A program made the position numbers and the translations under genes. 64,000 nt of DNA from JBEKIK01 sp963845975 (GTDB lineage: Bacteria > Planctomycetota > Planctomycetia > Pirellulales > Thermoguttaceae), in NCBI GenBank assembly GCA_963845975.1, contig CAWJUD010000001.1, forward strand, positions 744,001 through 808,000, given 5' to 3'. Below the pieces are notes generated by a model. It ran no database searches and had not been told where the DNA came from. It saw only the letters and a program-made list of their open reading frames with translations. Position 1 is the stretch's first letter; every line of letters begins with the position of its first letter. Positions 26,105 to 33,972 of the stretch are shown here, piece by piece.

Positions 26105-27688
26105 CTAATCAATATATTCCACATTCATTTTAGACTTATCTGTAGATTCAAATCTAAGTTCAATATAATCTTGGTTATTATCGTTCATCTGGAGTTCAAT
26201 TGCGTGTAAATTAGTAGCTATTTTCATGTGAGAAAAATGAAATAATATGTGGTTTAAAAGAATACTTTCGTTTAAAAAAGGAAATGTATCTGGTTCTCTC
26301 TTTAGATCTAAAACATGAACATCAGTTATCATTTTTTCTAAATTTAATTTATGATCTTTAGCTAAATGTGTGGTAATATGTGCGGATGTGCAAGTTCTCT
26401 CTTTTCTATCAAAAAGTATCCAATGAAGAAAATCAATATCTTCAATAATATCTTCTGATAAAGTTGGCATTATTGGATTTATATTATATTTTGATGCAAT
26501 TTGTCTTATATTGTGTAATGTATTCAATAAGATAGATAGATACTTGAATGATTCAGAATATTGCCCACCACTGTCAGAAACTGGATACCAAACATTATTG
26601 TTTAGCATGGTTCTTACTTTAAATTTGGCACCGCTGCATAATTCCTTGAATAATGAATAAATATCATCAAAACTTAATATATCCAGGATGGGTTTATTAT
26701 TCCATTTACTTATATATATATTAAAATTGCATACAATCTCACAGTGTTCATCATCAAGTTGACTAATTATTAGTGAGATGTTTAAATCTTTATTAATTGA
26801 AGATGCGTTTATTCGTGTCTCTTTTGTTCCTCCTTCCATACTCCCATAAGGCAAATCCATTTTTGCAATTTCTATGCCCGCTTCATTGACCGCAATTAAA
26901 GTTACAGGAACTTTTGCTTTTCTGGCAAACTGAAAAGTGCCACCTTTTGAAAATATACTTTTTATTAACAATGAACCGGACACATCGATTTGATCGGGAT
27001 CAAACGATGTTGGGAGTCCTTTTTCAAATAGATTCTTTGCTTTGGTAATTACATTTTCTTGATCTGCTTTAAATATAAATTGAACGGGAACGGTTTCTTT
27101 TGCAGAAAGAGCATAATGGATTTTATTTTCAGTTGCATTTACAGAGATTGAAAAACGTGGGTCAAGCGATTCCCATTTATCCTTCTCAATTTTAATTGCC
27201 CTATGAGGAGAAATTGGATGAAGTTTATGCATGAATTCAAAGGCATTATCTATGTATTTAATAAATGCTTCATCATTTAAAGAATTATTTGATGCCGGGA
27301 TATGAACTGATAATTTCTTTTTATTTAACCATTTATCCTTGGGGAAGTTCTTATCAATGTATTCCTGAAGAAATATCCAATAAGGAATTTTACTTTTCAC
27401 ATCGATCACTACTAAGAAAACAGGCAAGCGGCAAGATTCGTAATAATATTTTAGATGTCTAACTTCCATAGAATAAGATAAGGAATCGCCTTTGATATTT
27501 GGAGATTCTATTCCTTTAAGCTGTACATAAAATCTTTTCCCAGTTAAATTCTCATCAATTACCGTTTCAACGTTGAAATCAATCCCATAATCTGGATTTT
27601 CCTCTCTTGGAACCCATCCAATGGGTAGTAACTGCTGAAAAATAGCTTTAGATTGTTTTTCAATCTCATGAGATTTTGGTCGTTTCAT
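26105..27688 (-). CDS. DUF4365-type nuclease-fold protein, AT-rich and probably transferred
   Basis: The first 120 residues match the DUF4365 pattern, a PD-(D/E)XK-like nuclease fold: EIEKQSKAIFQQLLP, NPDYGIDFNVET (Asp of the active site) and GKRFYVQLKG (Gln-x-Lys of the site). The remaining 400 residues are unrecognised and beta-rich. Base use is strongly AT-rich, with Ile, Asn and Lys codons dominating, unlike every neighbour, so recent horizontal gain is likely. It starts 18 bases after the Hsp70-like gene on the same strand and could be read from that operon. A defence role is possible but not shown. Confidence 0.75.
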   Translation of the reverse strand: MKRPKSHEIEKQSKAIFQQLLPIGWVPREENPDYGIDFNVETVIDENLTGKRFYVQLKGIESPNIKGDSLSYSMEVRHLKYYYESCRLPVFLVVIDVKSKIPYWIFLQEYIDKNFPKDKWLNKKKLSVHIPASNNSLNDEAFIKYIDNAFEFMHKLHPISPHRAIKIEKDKWESLDPRFSISVNATENKIHYALSAKETVPVQFIFKADQENVITKAKNLFEKGLPTSFDPDQIDVSGSLLIKSIFSKGGTFQFARKAKVPVTLIAVNEAGIEIAKMDLPYGSMEGGTKETRINASSINKDLNISLIISQLDDEHCEIVCNFNIYISKWNNKPILDILSFDDIYSLFKELCSGAKFKVRTMLNNNVWYPVSDSGGQYSESFKYLSILLNTLHNIRQIASKYNINPIMPTLSEDIIEDIDFLHWILFDRKERTCTSAHITTHLAKDHKLNLEKMITDVHVLDLKREPDTFPFLNESILLNHILFHFSHMKIATNLHAIELQMNDNNQDYIELRFESTDKSKMNVEYID

Positions 27689-27706
27689 TTTTATTGCCCC
27701 AAATAA

Positions 27707-29494
27707 TTATTCTTGGCGCACGCTGAATTCCAGTTTCCAACGCTTATTGGTTTGGGCGTTTACGCACCAGAGTTCCAAAACGCCTAGTTCGGTCACGTGC
27801 GATTGGAAGCGGACGGGCACGTAGGCCTCTTCCAGCGATTCGTCGGCGGGCAGGACGGTTTCCAGCGAATCGGTTTCTTCGATGTCGTCCGTGGTCCAAG
27901 CCGAAAGCATGTCGCCGGCCTTATCGTGGCGGCGGGTGGAGGAACTAAAAAAGCGGAATTGGGCGCTCTGGCCCACAATGAGTCCGATCTCCTCGCCGGG
28001 AACGTCTACTCGGCTGCCTTCTTCCATGCCGAAAGGGGCGACGCACAAGGCCCGAAGCGGGCGCGGGGCCCCGGGCACGGCCAGGCCGGCGGTCTCGATG
28101 CCCACGTAGTACGATCTTGCCGTGCCGCCGCGGATGCGAACTCCGCCGCGCTGTTTGATCCAGCCGTAGTATGCGGCCCCACGCGCGGCCGCGTGGTCCA
28201 GATCGTGCTCGCCTTGCAAGAGTTTCGGGGCCTCTGGCGCGGGGAACCATTCGCCCAGCACGTCGAGCAATCGGCGGCGGAGCAGGTCGGCCTTGAACAC
28301 GCCGCCATTAAAAAGCACGTGCGTGGGCCGCACCGGGTTGCCTTGATCACGGCCTTGGACCTGTAGAAAGGCCGCCAGATGCCGGGTAACGGCCGTATCG
28401 GATTGAAAGGGCAGCCCGATTTCGCGGAATCCCGAGACGTGTTTTTGCAGGGGCCGGTCGGATATTTTGCAGCGCGGGAAAAAACCTTCCAGCAGGAGTT
28501 CGCTTACATTGCGGCGATCGACCTCGATGGAAACCGTGCCGCCGATTAGTTTTCGTCCCCGGCCAAGGACGGCGATGCCGTGTTTTTCCGGGCCTTTGGG
28601 CGTAAGCAGGATTTCTTTGGCTGCCCGGCATGAATGCCACAGGGCGACGGATTGCCAGGGGTCGAGTTTCACGTCTTTTTCGGCGAACAGCCCGGCCGCG
28701 TAATGGGCCAGGGCAAGGTCCATGTTGTCGCCGCCCACCAGCAGGTGATTGCCCACTGCAATGCGGCGCAAGACCAATTCGTTTTGTTCCTCGCTGAGGC
28801 CGACCAGCGTCAGGTCGGTGGTGCCTCCGCCGACGTCGCAGACCAGCAGTGTATCGCCGACTTTCAAAAGCTTCCGCCAGCGCTCGCCGGTGGCTGCCAG
28901 CCAGGCGTAAACCGCGGCCTGAGGTTCTTCCAAGAGTACAAAGTCTTGCGGCAGTCCGGCTGCCAGGGCGGCCTCGCGCGTAAGGTCCCGGGCGCTGGCA
29001 TCGAACGAGGCCGGCACGGTCAGGACCACGTATTGCTCGGCAAGGTGGGCGTCGGGAAAGGCGTTTTCCCAGGCCGCGGCCAGGTGTTCCAAATATCGCT
29101 GCGATGCCACAACCGGCGAGACCTTGGGCACGTCGGCCGGGGCGTTCCAAGGCAGAATCGGCTTGCGGCGATCGACCTGGCTGTGGCAGAGCCAGGACTT
29201 GGCCGTGCCCACCGTTCGATCGGGCACTTCGGCCCCTTGGCGGCGGGCGTATTCGCCCACGGCGAAATTACGCCCGGCGGCCCAAGGCACGTCAAAGGCA
29301 CCGCTTCGGCCTTCATGCTCCAGGCCGAGATACATGAACGAGGGCAACATCGTGCGCGATTCAACCGTGGCAGCGGCCGCCAGTTGCGGAACCTTGAGCA
29401 CGTTTACTCGCGGCTTATCTTCTTCCAACGAAGAATAAGCCAGCACGCTGTTGGTCGTGCCCAGGTCGATGCCGATGCAGTATTTCGAGGTCAT
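27707..29494 (-). CDS. Hsp70-family protein, DnaK-like ATPase without standard C-terminus
   Basis: Actin-like ATPase of the Hsp70 superfamily: IGIDLGTTNSVLAYS (phosphate 1), VLTVPASFDASARDLTREAA, EEPQAAVYAW, VCDVGGGTTDLTLV (phosphate 2) and FNGGVFKADLLRRRL. The 595-residue protein ends in a variant beta domain rather than DnaK's peptide-binding domain and lid. This type is found next to DUF2760 proteins, as here, where the DUF2760 gene lies just upstream. The client is unknown. Confidence 0.87.
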   Translation of the reverse strand: MTSKYCIGIDLGTTNSVLAYSSLEEDKPRVNVLKVPQLAAAATVESRTMLPSFMYLGLEHEGRSGAFDVPWAAGRNFAVGEYARRQGAEVPDRTVGTAKSWLCHSQVDRRKPILPWNAPADVPKVSPVVASQRYLEHLAAAWENAFPDAHLAEQYVVLTVPASFDASARDLTREAALAAGLPQDFVLLEEPQAAVYAWLAATGERWRKLLKVGDTLLVCDVGGGTTDLTLVGLSEEQNELVLRRIAVGNHLLVGGDNMDLALAHYAAGLFAEKDVKLDPWQSVALWHSCRAAKEILLTPKGPEKHGIAVLGRGRKLIGGTVSIEVDRRNVSELLLEGFFPRCKISDRPLQKHVSGFREIGLPFQSDTAVTRHLAAFLQVQGRDQGNPVRPTHVLFNGGVFKADLLRRRLLDVLGEWFPAPEAPKLLQGEHDLDHAAARGAAYYGWIKQRGGVRIRGGTARSYYVGIETAGLAVPGAPRPLRALCVAPFGMEEGSRVDVPGEEIGLIVGQSAQFRFFSSSTRRHDKAGDMLSAWTTDDIEETDSLETVLPADESLEEAYVPVRFQSHVTELGVLELWCVNAQTNKRWKLEFSVRQE

Positions 29495-29525
29495 GGGTTA
29501 TCGGGAATAGGTGATAGTGATTTTA

Positions 29526-29611
29526 GTGGGCAGCGGTCGATGGATGGTGCGAAACCGCCAGCGGTCTGATTTGTCTTTCTTCATTCTTCATTCTGACTTC
29601 TGCATTTATTA
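29526..29611. repeat. 7-base-period arrays and family H hairpin
   Basis: Heptads GTGGGCA GCGGTCG ATGGATG GTGCGAA (29526-29553) run into an AACCGCCAGCGG hairpin. TTCTTCA TTCTTCA TTCTGAC TTCTGCA TTTATTA follows (29577-29611). The last heptad contains the stop codon of the DUF2760 gene. Confidence 0.8.
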
Positions 29612-30142
29612 TATTTCCACTTCCGCCGGGGCGATCACGCGGGCGGATTCTTTGCTGCCGGTCCAGGTGGGCAACTCGCATTTCGCTGCTTCCCAGCCGG
29701 GATGAACCAGGCGCCCGCGAAACGGCGGTTCACCGGAAACGTTGCCCGTCGGGCGGAAGCGCCCGGCGTCGAATCCGGCCGGCACTTCCACCTGGGCGCC
29801 TTCCTCTTGCGGCACCGCGGGTTTCAGCGCGAACAGGCGATCGATAACGGCGGCCGAGTCGCGATGCACGTCGCGGGCCACCGCGCCGATTTGGGCGTCG
29901 CTGTATCCGGCCAACGATTCCTGGATGAAATCGACAAAGCGGGCCTCGCGCTGGAGCGTGGCCAAAAGCGTGATGGCCTCGCTACGCAGCGGCGGCTTAG
30001 GCGCCGGGGGCTGCTTGGGTTGCGGCGGGGCTGGACTTGGCGCCGGTTGCGCTCCGGCGAGCAAATTATCGACCTGCCGGGCAACCGCCGCTTTGAATAA
30101 CGTCAGGAAAAAAATACGGAAGGCCAGGTAAATGCGATGCAT
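29609..30142 (-). CDS. DUF2760 protein
   Basis: A 177-residue protein with a short N-terminal hydrophobic/amphipathic stretch (IYLAFRIFFLTLFKAAV) and a Pro-rich linker. The DUF2760 domain follows, with ALLATLQREARFVDF-like SEAITLLATLQREARFVDF, GNVSGEPPFRGRLVHPGW and the C-terminal APAEVEI. Members are regularly encoded beside an Hsp70-like protein, which fits the next gene downstream. Function unknown; probably a partner of that ATPase. Confidence 0.8.
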   Translation of the reverse strand: MHRIYLAFRIFFLTLFKAAVARQVDNLLAGAQPAPSPAPPQPKQPPAPKPPLRSEAITLLATLQREARFVDFIQESLAGYSDAQIGAVARDVHRDSAAVIDRLFALKPAVPQEEGAQVEVPAGFDAGRFRPTGNVSGEPPFRGRLVHPGWEAAKCELPTWTGSKESARVIAPAEVEI

Positions 30143-30148
30143 AATAGG

Positions 30149-30288
30149 ATTCAGGGTTCAGGGTTCAGGGTTCAGAACCAATTTTAAATGGATTGTACTA
30201 CCTGGCATGCCCTCACCCTAGCCCTCTCCCAGAGGGAGAGGGGACCTTCAAGATGAATTCTGAATCCTGAACCCTGAACCCTGAATCC
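30149..30288. repeat. nested palindrome: TGAACCC heptad arrays around a family B hairpin
   Basis: GGTTCAG heptads (30149-30177) are mirrored by TGAATCC TGAACCC TGAACCC TGAATCC (30261-30288). Between them lies CCCTCACCCTAGCCCTCTCC..GGGAGAGGGGA (30206-30246). The right array touches the stop codon of the upstream single-pass protein gene. Confidence 0.85.
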
Positions 30289-30997
30289 TATTTCCAGCGA
30301 TCGCTGGGGCGTTGCAAGATTTCATTAAGCACGATTGCCTGGCGGAGATTGTCGATATTGTTCAGCATGGCGGCCAATCCGGCCCCGGCGGCGGGCAGTG
30401 CGGGGAGTTCGTCCTGGAAAAAAGCGGTGAGCTGGGGGGTTGGCGGGGCGGCGGTTTCGCCGGGCTTGGCGGCAAGTTTGCTGATGCCATGCCCAAAAAC
30501 CTGTTTCAAATGCTGTTCGATTTTAGTATCGGCCGCGGCCACTTCGCCGCCCAGTTTTGACGCGCGCTGGTCGAACTCCTTTTCGTCGAGATACTTCTTG
30601 ACGTGTGCGCTGACTGCCCCGCCCACGGGCCTTTCCCGTACCACCTCGGCTTCGACGGGTTCTACCCGTTGAGCAAGCGGGGCCATGGGTTGCGAGATGC
30701 GGCGGGCGGGATCGCCGGATGCGGCTTGCGCTTGTTTTTTCTGGGCGGCGCGGCGGAGAAACTCGTCGATCTCTTCCTTAACCGATTTGGGCCGGTCGGC
30801 CTGTGCCTGCGGTTGCTGCGCCTGTCGAGGTTGCTGAAGAGGCGGTACAGGAGGGCGCATTGGGCCGGGTGGCGCTGCGGTACGCGCATACTGGACATCA
30901 ACTTCCCGATCATTATGACCACGAATACCACAATGATTATCAGGATTCTGACAACTTCGACGACGTCGATAGCCGCTAAGGGCAGCGGTGCGTTCAT
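30288..30997 (-). CDS. single-pass membrane protein of unknown function (frameshifted)
   Basis: The natural start ATG at 30997 overlaps the FloA stop as ATGA. It gives MNAPLPLAAIDVVEVV plus one helix (ILIIIVVFVVIMIG). That frame breaks near 30902-30908. The frame with one base added continues as a Pro/Gln-rich linker, then a charged region (KEEIDEFLRRAAQKKQ) and an amphipathic tail to the stop. Corrected length is 236 residues. The open frame reaching 31133 runs antiparallel to sense within floA and is an artefact. Its place directly behind floA suggests a membrane-microdomain partner. Confidence 0.6.
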
Positions 30998-32061
30998 GCC
31001 GCGGTACCTGTTTTCGCCACTGTGCCGATGCCGGCCTTGGCGATTGCCATGCGCATGTCGGTATCGGCTTGGATGTTGCGAAGTTTGTAAAATTCCATAA
31101 GACCCAATTGTCGGTTGCGGAAGGCGTCGGCAATGGCCTTGGGCACTTCGGCCTCGGCCTCGACCAGTTTCGAGCGGTTTTCCTCGATTTTGGCGATCAT
31201 TTCCTGTTCCTCGGCCACGGCCATGGCCCGGCGCCCTTCGGCGTTTGCGCGGGCGACGCGCATGTCGGCCTCGGCCTGGTCGGCTTGCAGGCGTGCGCCG
31301 ATGTTCTCGCCCACGTTAATGTCGGCGATGTCGATGGATACAATTTCAAAGGCGGTTTGCGAGTCGAGCCGGCGGGCCAGCACGGTTTTGGAAATCCTGT
31401 CGGGCGAGGCCAGGACTTCGGAATGGGTTTTGGCCGTGCCGATTGCGCTGACAATGCCTTCGCCCACCCGGGCGACGATGGTCTCCTCGGTAGCCCCGCC
31501 GATCAACTGCCGCAAGTTCGCGCGCACTGTGACGCGGGCCTTCACTTTTAATTGTATGCCGTTTTGGGCCACGCCGTCGAGCGATTCTTTTCCAAGGCCC
31601 CGGCTGGGGCAGTCGATCACCTTGGGATTGACGCTGGTTTGCACGGCCTCGAGTATGTTTCGGCCGGCCAGATCGATGGCTGTCGCCAATTTGTAATCCA
31701 GGTCTAATTTGGCTTTGGCGGCGGCGATCAAGGAGCGGATCACCAAGGGGACATTTCCGCCGGCAAGATAATGGCCCTCTAGTGCTTTGGATGTGACGCC
31801 CTGGTTCTCGCCGATGCCGGCCTGCACGGCCATGATCTTGCTGCGCACAATCACATCAGGATTGACTTTGCGGAAAGTCATGCCCAGGAGGTCCAGAATG
31901 CCGATGTCCGCCCCGGTCATCCAGGACTGAATCCACCAGCGGAAAAAGCGGGCGAAGATGACCAGAATGAACAACAGAACAATGATGAGGAAAATGATGC
32001 CGCCGATGATAATGTAATTCATTATATTTACGGGCGGTTCCTGCTGGGCGAAAAGGTACAT
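30994..32061 (-). CDS. floA: flotillin-like protein FloA
   Basis: A scaffold protein of membrane microdomains. The start at 32061 follows AAGGAG and gives 355 residues. A hydrophobic hairpin/helix (IIIGGIIFLIIVLLFILVIF) is followed by the FloA-specific SPFH-like region (FRWWIQSWMTGADIGILDL, VNPKVIDCPSRG, GATEETIVARVGEG). A long Glu/Ala-rich coiled coil (ADMRVARANAEGRRAMAVA onward) completes the protein. It is preceded by an NfeD gene, the usual pairing in bacteria. Confidence 0.93.
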   Translation of the reverse strand: MYLFAQQEPPVNIMNYIIIGGIIFLIIVLLFILVIFARFFRWWIQSWMTGADIGILDLLGMTFRKVNPDVIVRSKIMAVQAGIGENQGVTSKALEGHYLAGGNVPLVIRSLIAAAKAKLDLDYKLATAIDLAGRNILEAVQTSVNPKVIDCPSRGLGKESLDGVAQNGIQLKVKARVTVRANLRQLIGGATEETIVARVGEGIVSAIGTAKTHSEVLASPDRISKTVLARRLDSQTAFEIVSIDIADINVGENIGARLQADQAEADMRVARANAEGRRAMAVAEEQEMIAKIEENRSKLVEAEAEVPKAIADAFRNRQLGLMEFYKLRNIQADTDMRMAIAKAGIGTVAKTGTAA

Positions 32062-32091
32062 GAAAGGCTCCTTTTTGCTTAAAGGCCAAAC

Positions 32092-32116
32092 CGCGACCAA
32101 CGGTCGCGGCTTTATG
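32092..32116. repeat. family E hairpin (GCGACCAACGGTCGC)
   Basis: A perfect 11-base-arm-like palindrome followed by GGCTTTATGAGATAAAG, located between the NfeD and FloA genes of the same operon. Confidence 0.75.
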
Positions 32117-32146
32117 AGATAAAGCCTATAGCATGCCGCCAAACTG

Positions 32147-32722
32147 TCAAGCCGGGCGATCTTGGAAGGGATCTTCGAGGATGGCGTCGATGGGCCGGCG
32201 CATGGGGTCTTTGGCGGTCTCGGATGGGACGTCCAATTCGATGGGCCGGACCACTACCCGTTTGCCCCGGACCTGCACGATGCGGACTTCCTGCCCGACT
32301 TCGATGGGCATGCCCTCGGAAACGGCCTCCACGTTCCGGCCATCGACTATCACCACCCCACTGGGGAGCAACTTGCTCTTGGCCTTGGCCGCACGGCCTA
32401 CAAGGGCTTTTAGATGATCTTTATTTCGGTCATCCGGCAGCACATCCTCGCTGGTTGGGGCCGAAAGCAGCACGCGACGGCCGAAAGACGTTCGCGGCCA
32501 GTATTTAAAGGCCAAGACCACTGCCGTGGGCATGCCGGCCATGGCCAGGATCAAGATCACAAAACCGACCATCGGCCCTTGTTGAAAAGCCAGGATTACA
32601 GCGGCGACAATGGAAGCGGCCGAAAGAAACGCCAAAAGACCCGCCGAGGTAAAAAAGACCTCCATTATCCCCAGGCACATGCCCAGGACCAGCAATAAAA
32701 CGGCCCAAACCCAATAATACAT
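32147..32722 (-). CDS. NfeD-family membrane protein (short form)
   Basis: A 191-residue protein with about four helices (4-80) and a C-terminal OB-fold (about 105-170: LVGRAAKAKSKLLPSGVVIVDGR, GQEVRIVQVRGKRVVVRPI). This is the short NfeD type that travels with flotillins. It lies 86 bases upstream of floA on the same strand. It probably anchors or modulates FloA microdomains. Confidence 0.85.
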   Translation of the reverse strand: MYYWVWAVLLLVLGMCLGIMEVFFTSAGLLAFLSAASIVAAVILAFQQGPMVGFVILILAMAGMPTAVVLAFKYWPRTSFGRRVLLSAPTSEDVLPDDRNKDHLKALVGRAAKAKSKLLPSGVVIVDGRNVEAVSEGMPIEVGQEVRIVQVRGKRVVVRPIELDVPSETAKDPMRRPIDAILEDPFQDRPA

Positions 32723-33069
32723 GGTCGTTACTCCAATTTATATTACATTCTAGCAAATTTTATTGGCCCGTGCTAATCGTCCACTCTTATTGCGGTAGAT
32801 GGTTTTGGCTCAGGTCCCCTCTCCCTCCGGGAGATGGTATCGGCTTATGTCCCCTCTCCGGGCACCACCATAGTGGTCGGGAGAGGGTTAGGGTGAGGGT
32901 CGACCGATTATAGGATGGTTTTATTCATTGTTTTCCCTTGTAAAGCCGCGACCATTGGTTGCGCTTGCGGAAAAATCGATTTCCTTGCTCCCACGGTCTC
33001 CGTGGGAACAAGATGGATGAATGACTAAACCTAGACACTGGCATCGCGCCAGGATATTTTAGGTATACC
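32723..33069. repeat. intergenic region packed with repeats (families B, E, D)
   Basis: No gene is seen in 347 bases of divergent spacer. It contains a family B element (32815-32903) with a GGCACCACCATAGTGGTCGG insert, a degenerate family E/H word (32940-32966) and a family D hairpin GCTCCCACGGTCTCCGTGGGAA (32980-33012). The promoters for NfeD and the sigma factor must be here. Confidence 0.75.
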
Positions 33070-33684
33070 ATGTACTCGGATAAGCGAGGTTCGATTTCAT
33101 CGACGCTCCTGGAATCGGTCAAGGCACGGCGACCGGAGGCCTGGCGGCGGCTGGTCGATTTATACGGGCAGGTGGTGTACCGCTGGTGCCGGAAGTCGGG
33201 CCTGAAGGCGGAAGACGCTGCCGACGCGGTGCAGGAGGTGTTTGCCGCGGTTTCCATGCACGTGCATGATTTTCGCCGCGAAAAATCCCGCGACAGCTTC
33301 ACGGCATGGTTGTCGATCATCACGCGGAGTAAAATTTGCGATCATTTTCGGCGTAGCACTGGCCGGGCACAGGCCCAAGGCGGAACCCGGGCGCAAGAGC
33401 ACTTGCGGGAGATTCCCCAGCCGGAGCCTGCCAATGCCACACCTGTAGAACCCAGCGAGTTCGACTTAAAAGAAGCTGAAAAAATTCTATCACAGCGGGC
33501 AATGGAACTGGTCCGGGCCGAATTCGAGCAGCGCACCTGGGAGGCCTGGTGGAAAACGGCCGTCGATGGCCGCCCCGCCGCAGACGTGGCCGCCGAGATG
33601 GGCATGTCGCTGGCCGCGGTTTACAAGGCAAAGTCGCGGATTCTGCTCCGCCTCCGCCAGGAATTGGCAGGATTGCAGGGGTAA
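33070..33684 (+). CDS. ECF-type RNA polymerase sigma factor
   Basis: A 204-residue sigma factor. Region 2 is seen at about 15-95 (RRPEAWRRLVDLYGQVVY, AADAVQEVFAAV, FTAWLSIITRSKICDHFRR). Region 4 is a helix-turn-helix near 165-200 (RPAADVAAEMGMSLAAVYKAKSR, split here). It resembles planctomycete ECF groups whose regulator is a zinc-finger Ser/Thr kinase; such a kinase gene follows. An unusual repeat-rich 288-base spacer lies between them. Confidence 0.88.
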   Translation: MYSDKRGSISSTLLESVKARRPEAWRRLVDLYGQVVYRWCRKSGLKAEDAADAVQEVFAAVSMHVHDFRREKSRDSFTAWLSIITRSKICDHFRRSTGRAQAQGGTRAQEHLREIPQPEPANATPVEPSEFDLKEAEKILSQRAMELVRAEFEQRTWEAWWKTAVDGRPAADVAAEMGMSLAAVYKAKSRILLRLRQELAGLQG

Positions 33685-33685
33685 T

Positions 33686-33952
33686 ATTGCAAATTGACAA
33701 TTGCAAAATGCAAATTGAACAAGCGTAAATACTTGCGCTCACCGCTCGGCTTTCCATAATTACTGTCAAACACCCGCGTTATATCTTATGGGGAGTTAGC
33801 GCGGTAAGGTGTAAGCAGGAGAAAAGGGGAAGGAAGGGGAAAAGGGAAAATCATCTTCCAACGCGAAAGTTCTCTTTAGCAAAAAAATAAAAAAGTAAAA
33901 TACATAAATTTCATTTTGTTCAATTTGCAATTTGCATTTTGCAATTTGCAAT
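33686..33952. repeat. inverted TTTGCAA heptad arrays flanking the sigma-kinase spacer
   Basis: The left arm TTGCAAA TTGACAA TTGCAAA ATGCAAA TTGAACA begins two bases after the sigma stop. The right arm (33916-33952) is the inverted TTTGCAA/TTTGCAT form and ends 21 bases before the kinase ATG. Between them is a purine run with AAGGGGA-type words (33809-33850). Confidence 0.85.
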
Positions 33953-33972
33953 AAAAATCAAGGAATAAAATC

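Noticed and set aside
30997..31133. N-terminal extension of the single-pass protein into floA
   Set aside because: The extension lies wholly in another frame of floA, while a proper ATGA-coupled start with a membrane helix exists at 30997.
33686..33952. CRISPR-like array between the sigma and kinase genes
   Set aside because: Words are 7 bases long, degenerate and inverted between the two sides; there are no unique spacers of constant length and no cas genes.
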